A program made the position numbers and the translations under genes. From Chloroflexota bacterium (GTDB lineage Bacteria > Chloroflexota > Anaerolineae > Anaerolineales > UBA4823): DNA of 6,689 nt. Under the pieces are notes generated by a model. That model searched no databases and was not told the origin of the DNA. It saw only the letters and a list, made by a program, of their open reading frames with translations. How positions within the stretch are numbered: the stretch's first letter is position 1; each line of letters opens with the position of its first letter. The stretch covers positions 1 through 6,689 of the forward strand of contig JAUWLJ010000116.1 of the NCBI GenBank assembly GCA_030613705.1, written 5' to 3'. Positions 1 through 5,528 of this stretch are shown here, piece by piece.

Positions 1-1193
1 TGGCGTTGGATGGTGATGGTCAATGAGCCATCGCTGCCTGAGACTAAGCCTTGGGTTGTGGAGTTAATCAGGTACCGGTCGATGGGATTCTCCACCAAGT
101 AGCCAGCTGTGCCATCGTAGGAAGTGTTGTAGATCGTTACCGACCAAAAGGCTTTCGCCGGTGGAGGAGTGGTGAAGGTAATCTGGTACCTGTGCGAGCC
201 ATCGAAAGGTCTACCGTTAGAATCCTGGCGAGCCATGGGATAAAAGGCTTCGACAGCATCATTGCCTCCCCAACCGGCCATAGCGCCGGTCGCGCGCAGC
301 AGGTAATCACCCCTATACCATTCGCGATCACCGAAGGCATCTGTGGACATCCAGCCATTGATTATTTGCCCAAGATTCTCTGCATTTGTGGTGATCGTCT
401 TTCGGGCTGTGTCGACCCCCGCGCGTAGGGCTTCCTGAACCTCAGGGCTCAGGGCTTCAGCATCGAAGGGTATGCCAGGTCCGATAGCGATCTGCGCAAA
501 GCGCGCCATCAATTCCTCTTCCGAGGGGTGTGTTGGCTGACAGAAGGACAGCAAAAAGTTTACATAGCTGATGAAGCGTTCGTCTCGAGAAGCGGCATCG
601 TCCCACACAGGCCATTCAACAGGTTGAGCAGGTGGGCTGGCTTGGCTGCGATGTGACGACAGTGTTTGAACATTATAGGCTTCCATGATTTTCGCCAGTG
701 TGGGAACATCATTTGGCCCGAGCAGCTGAGTCCGCCCAATCACAAAGACCAGATCGGTATCGAAATGCAGCACTTCGTCGAAATCGCCACTGGTATCACC
801 ATCCCACTGCGGTCCAACAGCAAGGTAGGTGCCAGACTGCGAACCTGTTGAGCGTGATCCCACATAGTGAGAGTTGGTTCCGAAGAGATCTTCGAACTGC
901 AATACGTAATAGCGATCTGTGACTTGCGGAACTTGAATCACGACAGGTTCCGCGCGCAGATCCAGCATCGCCATTGAGTACGGGGTATCCGCGTTCGGTG
1001 TGATCACATCCTTGAAGGTGTGATCGAGGGTTGCTGCGTTGCCATGCATGATATTCACCGGGCCTCGATATGAAGGCAGCGATGGTGTGAGGAACGTTGC
1101 GAAGGCGTACCGGTAACCCATCAGCATCGGGAACGAGAAGATGTACGCTTCTTCAGCAATTTGTTTCATTTCTTGCGGTGAAATACTGTTCAT
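1..1193 (-). CDS. DUF1254/DUF1214 domain protein, C-terminus cut by window edge
   Basis: Reading from the ATG at 1193 gives 397 open codons with no stop before the left edge. The N-terminal half matches DUF1254: the hallmark TPNADTPYS lies at about residues 65-73, followed by RYYVLQFEDLFGTN (94-107). The C-terminal half matches DUF1214, with NGRPFDGSHRYQITF (326-340), the signature FWSVTIYN (349-356) and DGSLTITIQ near the end. Family members normally continue about 50 residues to an NWLPAP-type tail, so only the end is missing. The biochemical role of this family is not established. Many relatives are exported, but this one starts MNSISPQEMK with no hydrophobic signal, so it is probably cytoplasmic. 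An AAGGAG ribosome site at 1200-1205, six bases upstream, fixes the start. It follows the membrane protein gene by 61 bp in the same direction, so the two are probably cotranscribed. Family assignment is firm; function is unknown. Confidence 0.93.
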   Translation of the reverse strand, partial: MNSISPQEMKQIAEEAYIFSFPMLMGYRYAFATFLTPSLPSYRGPVNIMHGNAATLDHTFKDVITPNADTPYSMAMLDLRAEPVVIQVPQVTDRYYVLQFEDLFGTNSHYVGSRSTGSQSGTYLAVGPQWDGDTSGDFDEVLHFDTDLVFVIGRTQLLGPNDVPTLAKIMEAYNVQTLSSHRSQASPPAQPVEWPVWDDAASRDERFISYVNFLLSFCQPTHPSEEELMARFAQIAIGPGIPFDAEALSPEVQEALRAGVDTARKTITTNAENLGQIINGWMSTDAFGDREWYRGDYLLRATGAMAGWGGNDAVEAFYPMARQDSNGRPFDGSHRYQITFTTPPPAKAFWSVTIYNTSYDGTAGYLVENPIDRYLINSTTQGLVSGSDGSLTITIQR

Positions 1194-1199
1194 GATTGA

Positions 1200-1205
1200 C
1201 TCCTT
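1200..1205 (-). promoter_or_regulatory. Ribosome binding site of the DUF1254 gene
   Basis: On the minus strand the sequence AAGGAG lies six bases before the ATG at 1193. It is the strongest Shine-Dalgarno match in the window and settles the start of the truncated gene. Confidence 0.8.
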
Positions 1206-1254
1206 ATTTTCAACGATATGTAACCTTGTTCATCTAAATTGGATTGACAATGGA

Positions 1255-1950
1255 TTATTCATCCAAGGTCAGACCATCCACTTTAACATCACCCTGCTGG
1301 AAGCGGAAATTCAAATAGAGGATGTAGGCACTGATCAAAAACACCCAGGCTGGAAAGACCAATGTGATCGAGGACATAAAATTGGCACCGACCAATTGCA
1401 CCAAAGCCAGAGTGAAAGTTACCAGCGCCAGCCAGCGAGGCATGATCTGGGTACGCGTCCAAATAGTGCCCAATACGATCATATGCATGCCTGCCATGCG
1501 CATGGCATACACGTCATTAAACTTGTAGATTATGGCTCTGGAAAAAACATAGATACCGCTATCGATTAATAATTCAGGATCGAAGGCATAGACGGTCAAC
1601 ATGCCGCCAGCTATCGCCGCGGAAGCAAAAGTCATCGCCAGATATAAAAGCCCGCTGCCGAAGAATAAAGTGGAAAAGAATTGATCTTCCAGATGACCCA
1701 GCCGGTCGCGCATGACACCCATAAACCACAGATATGCGATCCCGGCAAAGGGCAGTAAAGTCAACGCCAGAGTAACTGTTCCGGCCTGTTCTGCCAGCCA
1801 ATCGCTTGCATCTATGGATCCAGCCGGGATGGAGATTTGCAGCAGCACGAAACTTGTGATCATCAATAAAGCGAATAAAATCCCGGCAATAGCAGCTGCA
1901 CGCGGCGTTCTGAGTCTTCGAATGGATATATGTTCTCTTGGTTCTGGCAT
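1255..1950 (-). CDS. Six-helix integral membrane protein, function unknown
   Basis: This 231-residue protein does not match a family I can name with confidence. It has a short basic N-terminus (RRLRTPR, 11-17) and then about six hydrophobic segments at roughly 18-40, 56-79, 92-122, 148-166, 172-190 and 195-215, ending in an acidic tail. The positive N-terminus suggests it faces the cytoplasm. Conspicuous details are paired acidic residues before helix 3 (HLEDQFF, 86-92), a FDPELLIDSG loop (123-132), and a methionine-rich stretch MRMAGMHMIVLG (150-161) containing a membrane-embedded His. These could be functional but no catalytic motif is recognisable. RTPRAAAIAGILFALL resembles the start of uncharacterised membrane proteins in Chloroflexota and Actinobacteria (from memory). 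The start has an AGGA ribosome site at 1960-1963, nine bases upstream. It is likely the first gene of an operon with the DUF1254 protein. Confidence 0.88.
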   Translation of the reverse strand: MPEPREHISIRRLRTPRAAAIAGILFALLMITSFVLLQISIPAGSIDASDWLAEQAGTVTLALTLLPFAGIAYLWFMGVMRDRLGHLEDQFFSTLFFGSGLLYLAMTFASAAIAGGMLTVYAFDPELLIDSGIYVFSRAIIYKFNDVYAMRMAGMHMIVLGTIWTRTQIMPRWLALVTFTLALVQLVGANFMSSITLVFPAWVFLISAYILYLNFRFQQGDVKVDGLTLDE

Positions 1951-2035
1951 GTTATGATTTCCTGTTTTTATTCACCCTGGGGAACGATGGTACCGTCCTA
2001 GTTTGTCGGACCAGCTCTCGAGCAGATTTCCCTAA

Positions 2036-2062
2036 ACACAGAAGTGTACATGATTCTTGTGT
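2036..2062. repeat. Imperfect inverted repeat in the leader of the membrane protein gene
   Basis: ACACA (2036-2040) and TGTGT (2058-2062) face each other. Adjacent GAA and TTC extend the arms if a one-base bulge is allowed, and a TGTACA palindrome lies near the centre. It is just downstream of the promoter-like sequence, where an operator could act. Short imperfect symmetry of this kind can arise by chance. Confidence 0.2.
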
Positions 2063-2097
2063 GGGAAAAAAACAGCTGAATAATTCCTTTAGGTACA

Positions 2098-2126
2098 ATT
2101 TTATACTTGAACACCACAGAAGACAA
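2098..2126 (-). promoter_or_regulatory. Promoter-like sequence before the membrane protein operon
   Basis: On the minus strand TTGTCT (2126-2121) is followed after 17 bases by TAAAAT (2103-2098). These match the sigma-70 consensus at 4 of 6 and 5 of 6 positions. It lies in the 291-base gap between the kinase stop and the membrane protein start, so transcription would begin near 2091 with a leader of about 140 bases. The rest of this gap holds no gene and no convincing terminator for the kinase. Confidence 0.35.
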
Positions 2127-2241
2127 CAAAGAACTCAGGTTATTCGTAAAACAAAGCATTGGGAGAGTTTATAGATGATGGTGGCGTGGAGTATGCTCAT
2201 AGATCGAAGATCGCTTTGCCTGGGTTCTGAATTCCTTGCCA

Positions 2242-3657
2242 TCATTCCTGTTGAGAGGATTTCAATGGAAGATGAACGGTGAACTGGCTGCCCTGACCGG
2301 GATCACTTTTCAATTCAAGACTGCCGCCGTGCGCCTCAACGATATCGCGGGCGATGGTCAATCCCAGACCGAGTCCTTGCGGGAAGCGCTGCATCTTCTG
2401 GCTGCGGTAAAACGGTTCAAATACCTGATCTTGTTCAACGAGGTCGATGCCAGGACCAGTATCACTCACCCGGTACCACGCTTCTGACTGATTTGCTCCG
2501 GCGGTAACCAGTACACTGCCACCCTGGGGTGTGTATTTGACCGCATTGCTCAATAAGTTTCCCAGCACCTGCGCCATGCGTTCCGGGTCGATGTAAATCT
2601 CGGGCAGGTTTTCAGGGACATCTGTCCCCCAATCGATTCCTTTACCCAGGGCTGCAGCCCGCCAGGGAAGCAGGGCGGTTGTCAGCCAGGCACCAAAATG
2701 CAGCTGGCGTTCGTTTAAAGTCAAGGTGCCGGTTACCTGACCATGCAGGAGCGCCAGATCATCGAGTAAGGGCAGCATGCGTTTGATCTCACCATCCACA
2801 CCCTCCAGCAATTCGTGCTCAACTTGAGGGTCAGCGGTGCCCTTAAGCAAGATGTGAACTGCGGACTGGATCGCTCCTAAAGGGCGACCCAGCTCGTGGA
2901 CGATGTTTGCCAGTGATCTCCGCCGGGTTTCTTCCAATATTCTCAATCTCTCAGACAGCGTGTTGACTGCGGCGGATAACTGGCGTATTTCACGGGGACC
3001 CTGGATGGGAATTGGTTCGATGTCCTTACCAGCAGCAATGTCTATCACGCCAGCAGCTGCTGCACCAATGGGTTCTTCCAATTTCCTGGCGAGAAAGACA
3101 CCGATTATCAGCCCAAGAAGCAACTGGATAACTAAGATGATGACGATCAAGGAACGCAGGTTCCCTATACGGGATAAGATGCCTTCCAGGGTTTGGGTCA
3201 CGCCGACGATACCGATCAACTGCTGCCGGGCGTCGATCATTGGAAGCAGAACTTCTACACCTGGATTGAGCAACCTATACCTGACGATCACACTTTGTTC
3301 TCCCCGCATCGCAGTATCTATGCCTTCCAGTTTTGGCATTCCAGCGGATTGTTCTGCTGAGTCGGAGGTGTAGGAGGCGACCAGGCTGCCATCAGATTTA
3401 ATCAGGAATAACTGACCCTGAATGTTGCTGGCAATGCCAGTGATAAATATCTGTGCTTGATCGCTGTCAATCCAGATGTCTGGTTGGTGTTCAAGCACTT
3501 CGATGATCAGATTGGCACGTTCAGTGAGGCGATCGGACAAATCTGTCAGCACAACCTGGGTTTCGAGTGTGTAAATCAATGCCAGACCAGCTAATGGCAC
3601 GACGATCAGAAGGGGGAGTAAATGGCTCAGGACCAAGCGAGCGCGCAACGTTTTCAT
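2242..3657 (-). CDS. Membrane sensor histidine kinase (HAMP, HisKA, HATPase_c)
   Basis: From the ATG at 3657 this is a 471-residue inner-membrane kinase. In order it has a first membrane helix (about 9-30), an extracytoplasmic domain of about 135 residues that looks Cache/PAS-like (LFLIKSDGSLVASYT, then GVEVLLPM and IGIVGVTQTL), a second helix (about 169-190), HAMP (about 191-244) and the dimerisation domain. The H-box is NIVHELGRPLGAI, with phosphoacceptor His254 and Glu255. ATPase boxes are all present: N-box NLLSNAVKY (367-375), G1 DTGPGI (399-404), F-box FEPFYR (413-418) and G2 GLGLG (428-432). It should autophosphorylate and pass phosphate to the adjacent regulator, whose stop lies 2 bases before this ATG. 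A TTG at 3663, overlapping that stop, would add two residues. Neither start has a clear Shine-Dalgarno, which fits translational coupling. The signal sensed is unknown. Confidence 0.96.
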   Translation of the reverse strand: MKTLRARLVLSHLLPLLIVVPLAGLALIYTLETQVVLTDLSDRLTERANLIIEVLEHQPDIWIDSDQAQIFITGIASNIQGQLFLIKSDGSLVASYTSDSAEQSAGMPKLEGIDTAMRGEQSVIVRYRLLNPGVEVLLPMIDARQQLIGIVGVTQTLEGILSRIGNLRSLIVIILVIQLLLGLIIGVFLARKLEEPIGAAAAGVIDIAAGKDIEPIPIQGPREIRQLSAAVNTLSERLRILEETRRRSLANIVHELGRPLGAIQSAVHILLKGTADPQVEHELLEGVDGEIKRMLPLLDDLALLHGQVTGTLTLNERQLHFGAWLTTALLPWRAAALGKGIDWGTDVPENLPEIYIDPERMAQVLGNLLSNAVKYTPQGGSVLVTAGANQSEAWYRVSDTGPGIDLVEQDQVFEPFYRSQKMQRFPQGLGLGLTIARDIVEAHGGSLELKSDPGQGSQFTVHLPLKSSQQE

Positions 3658-3659
3658 CG

Positions 3660-4358
3660 TCAATCCGGGTGAGGAATTAATTTATAGCCAACCCCGCGTA
3701 CGTTGACAATGCGCACTGGATTCTGGGGGTCAGCCTCAATTTTTTCTCTCAACCAACGAATATGGACATAGACGACTTGCTGTTCCCCGATATATTCTGC
3801 CCCCCAAACGCGCCGGATGAGATCATCGATAGTCAGAATTCTACCCGCTTCCAGAGCCAAGGTGTGCAGTAAGGCGAACTCGCGCGAGGTTAGATCAATA
3901 TGTTGACCGGCAACTGTGACGGTGTGAGCAGGGGGGTCAATCACCAGGTCGCCGACGACCAGTGGATCTCCTCCGGGTGGGGGCTCGATTTGGCGCGCAC
4001 TGCGCCTTAAGACTGCCTTGACATGGGCCAGCAGGACATCTGGGTTGAAGGGTTTGGTGATATAGTCATCTGCCCCCAGCTCAAGTCCTAGAATTGTATC
4101 CAGCTCGCGCCTTCTGGCAGTGACGAACACTATCGGCACATCCCCCTCTTTTTGGAACTGCCGCATCGCTTCCAGACCATCCATGCCTGGCAATCCAATA
4201 TCCAACAAGATCAGATCTGGGCGATCACGCTGGGCAATCGCCAATGCATCTTCAGCGTTTTCAGCGGGGGAGACCCGGTAGCCAGCCTGCTCAAGCTGCA
4301 GGCTCAGGCTGCGGCGGAGGAGTGTATCGTCATCTACAACCAGGATGTGTTTCGCCAT
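3660..4358 (-). CDS. OmpR/PhoB-family response regulator
   Basis: This is a full-length 232-residue two-domain regulator. The receiver domain (1-120) has the acidic cluster Asp9-Asp11 (LVVDDD), phosphoacceptor Asp53 in LLDIGLPGMDG, the switch Thr80 (FVTARR) and conserved Lys102 (YITKPFNPD). After a proline-rich linker (EPPPGGDP, about 125-132) comes a winged-helix DNA-binding domain (about 134-229). It contains LTSREFALLHTLA, the RVWG motif, the recognition-helix region VVYVHIRWLREKIE and the closing VRIVNVRGVGYKL. When phosphorylated by the kinase encoded next to it, it should dimerise and bind direct repeats in target promoters. An AAGG ribosome site lies at 4366-4369, seven bases before ATG. 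Upstream repeats at 4376-4418 suggest autoregulation, but this is inference. The targets are unknown. No key residue is missing. Confidence 0.97.
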   Translation of the reverse strand: MAKHILVVDDDTLLRRSLSLQLEQAGYRVSPAENAEDALAIAQRDRPDLILLDIGLPGMDGLEAMRQFQKEGDVPIVFVTARRRELDTILGLELGADDYITKPFNPDVLLAHVKAVLRRSARQIEPPPGGDPLVVGDLVIDPPAHTVTVAGQHIDLTSREFALLHTLALEAGRILTIDDLIRRVWGAEYIGEQQVVYVHIRWLREKIEADPQNPVRIVNVRGVGYKLIPHPD

Positions 4359-4375
4359 CTAAGTGCCTTTTTGTC

Positions 4376-4418
4376 AATGTCAATCTGGTTGAATCCGGAC
4401 CGATCTCGGTCAATGATG
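4376..4418 (-). promoter_or_regulatory. ATTGAC-like direct repeats before the response regulator
   Basis: On the minus strand the motifs ATTGACC, ATTCAACC, ATTGACA and ATTGACA begin at offsets 1, 21, 31 and 37 of this stretch. The first three are spaced by 20 and 10 bases, that is whole helical turns. OmpR/PhoB-type regulators are known to bind direct repeats spaced about one turn apart, so this may be an autoregulatory site. The inverted repeat at 4398-4411 overlaps the first copy. Spacing and similarity are suggestive only. Confidence 0.3.
4398..4411. promoter_or_regulatory. Perfect inverted repeat upstream of the response regulator gene
   Basis: GACCGA and TCGGTC form a perfect six-base inverted repeat with a two-base spacer, 39 bases before the regulator's ATG. 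It is too compact for a good RNA hairpin, so an operator for a dimeric DNA-binding protein is more likely than a terminator. No protein can be assigned to it from the sequence. Confidence 0.35.
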
Positions 4419-4510
4419 ATTTTACACTAATTTCTTTAAATAGAGATAGAACGTGACTTAGGAAAAAAGCCATGATCACGGATACGGATAGAATAGTCCT
4501 TGAGTCCCAT

Positions 4511-4546
4511 AAAAATGACTGGCAAAAAATTTTTCTTGTACCAGTC
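4511..4546 (-). terminator. Possible intrinsic terminator after the Bat genes
   Basis: On the minus strand GACTGG (4546-4541) can pair with CCAGTC (4522-4517), followed directly by ATTTTTA. The 18-base interior contains an A-run and a T-run that can pair with each other and lengthen the hairpin. It lies 63 bases past the stop of the BatE-like gene and before the regulator gene, where a terminator would be expected. The outer stem is only six pairs and the T-run is five, so this is a moderate call. Confidence 0.42.
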
Positions 4547-4608
4547 GATAATCTTGAACACAACTAAATTTCAGTGTTCATTCTTCAGGTTCAACGGACG
4601 GTGAACAA

Positions 4609-5433
4609 TTATGAGGATGGATCCCCGCTTGCTGAGCTCCTTGAGACAGACTCGATTGTGCTGATTGGGATCCAACCGTTGATGACATCATTAGGGCCTG
4701 TGAGGTGTGCCCAGCTGCCCTGAGTATCCAGGAGTTTCACCTCAGCTCCGCTGAACAAGCGAATTTCCGTGGCAAATTCTTCTCCTGGATCGCTGTTTAA
4801 TGTGACCACATCGGCCACAATCACAGCCTCTGGAGTGGTCTGCTCAACGTACAGGCGTGTGCCGAATGAAATACCTGCTAACGCGAAGAGGAGAGCTGCC
4901 AGGATCACCCCATACTGCAGATAAGCGCGGAATTTCCCAGGCTGGAATTGGCGATAAGCCAGAACCATAAATCCGAGAAGAAACCAAAACACGAGTGCGG
5001 ACAAAGCTGTCTCGTTCAAAGTTAACCAAGAACTGATGAAATCGGAAAGGCTCAGGATGGGACTGACGGGCTGATCTGCATAATCATAGCCGGATTGCAT
5101 GCGAGCGATTTCCAGGTTGGCTTTAATATCAGGATCGCGCGGGTCCAAGCGAGCTGCTCGTTGATAATTGAGGATTGCCCGACCGAGGTCACCCTGAACA
5201 AGGTAAGTATTGCCCAGGTTGTAATACAAAGAGCTGTCCGTAACTCCTCGAGAGAGCAGCTGTTCATAAATCTGTGCTGCTTCTGCGCTATTTCCCGCTG
5301 AATAAAGTTGGTTCGCAACTGAAATTGCTTCAATATCACCATTGTCACTGGTTGATAAGAACTGGATGGCGGCGACCAAACTGGCGAACATCATAATTCC
5401 GATGATTGAGATAGTGAGCAAATTGCGTTTCAT
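4609..5433 (-). CDS. batE: BatE-like protein: membrane anchor, TPRs, two helices, SH3-like domain
   Basis: From the ATG at 5433 this is a 274-residue protein. Residues 4-26 are a hydrophobic signal-anchor. Residues about 35-112 hold two or more tetratricopeptide repeats: AGNSAEAAQIYEQLLSRG, then SLYYNLGNTYLVQGDLGRAILNYQRAARLDP, the classic TPR register. Membrane helices follow at about 142-161 and 171-191. A C-terminal SH3-like domain (about 202-262) contains VVTLNSDPGEEF, FSGAEVKLLDTQGSWAHL and INGWIP. TPR plus SH3 directly after BatD is the layout of BatE in Bacteroides-type aerotolerance operons, where Bat proteins form envelope complexes. A role as a scaffold binding partners outside the membrane is inference. 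I prefer the ATG at 5433 because GAGGG at 5442-5446 sits eight bases upstream. The in-frame ATG at 5448 would add five residues but has no ribosome site. A generic TPR-SH3 protein is the alternative name. Confidence 0.9.
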   Translation of the reverse strand: MKRNLLTISIIGIMMFASLVAAIQFLSTSDNGDIEAISVANQLYSAGNSAEAAQIYEQLLSRGVTDSSLYYNLGNTYLVQGDLGRAILNYQRAARLDPRDPDIKANLEIARMQSGYDYADQPVSPILSLSDFISSWLTLNETALSALVFWFLLGFMVLAYRQFQPGKFRAYLQYGVILAALLFALAGISFGTRLYVEQTTPEAVIVADVVTLNSDPGEEFATEIRLFSGAEVKLLDTQGSWAHLTGPNDVINGWIPISTIESVSRSSASGDPSS

Positions 5434-5441
5434 ATCATGTA

Positions 5442-5446
5442 CCCTC
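5442..5446 (-). promoter_or_regulatory. Ribosome binding site deciding the BatE-like start
   Basis: Minus-strand GAGGG lies eight bases before the ATG at 5433. It falls inside the coding sequence if the earlier ATG at 5448 is used, and that earlier ATG has no purine-rich site upstream. This favours the 274-residue form, in which the hydrophobic anchor starts almost at once. Confidence 0.6.
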
Positions 5447-5507
5447 ATGTGGCGAGCTTAGGTCAGCACTTCGCGATCAATCTGGTGGGCATCTCTCAGG
5501 TCGCCGA

Positions 5508-5528
5508 TATAGGATTTTTATCCCTATA
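5508..5528 (-). other. Weak hairpin spanning the batD stop codon
   Basis: On the minus strand TATAGG pairs with CCTATA, plus two further A-T pairs inside with one bulged G, giving an AAAA loop. The TAG stop of the BatD gene is part of the first arm. No T-run follows, so it is not an intrinsic terminator. It is AT-rich and weak, but could affect messenger stability or coupling to the BatE-like gene across the 90-base gap. Confidence 0.25.

Noticed and set aside
51..428. Plus-strand open frame of 125 codons
   Set aside because: It lies wholly antisense to the DUF1254/DUF1214 gene, whose motifs are unmistakable, and has no recognisable domain.
1141..1569. Plus-strand open frame of 142 codons
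   Set aside because: It runs antisense across the end of the membrane protein gene, the 61-bp gap and the start of the DUF1254 gene. Its product is low in recognisable features and it has no supporting ribosome site.
2202..2212. GATC-GAA-GATC symmetry downstream of the kinase stop as a terminator
   Set aside because: The stem is only four base pairs and no T-run follows, so it is likely chance.
2903..3373. Plus-strand open frame of 156 codons inside the kinase gene
   Set aside because: It is antisense to the kinase's extracytoplasmic and HAMP regions. The kinase frame explains the codon pattern fully.
4373..4385. TTGACATTGACA near the regulator start as a -35 promoter element
   Set aside because: It lies so close to the ATG at 4358 that no -10 element or transcript leader could fit.
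4330..4563. Minus-strand open frame of 77 codons crossing the gap between the BatE-like and regulator genes, starting with TTG
   Set aside because: It has no ribosome site, overlaps the hairpin at 4511-4546 and the start of the regulator gene out of frame, and its sequence resembles no protein family.
4575..4607. TGTTCA/TGAACA inverted repeat just after the BatE-like stop as a terminator
   Set aside because: The stem is six pairs around a 21-base loop and no T-run follows on the minus strand. The hairpin at 4511-4546 is a better candidate.
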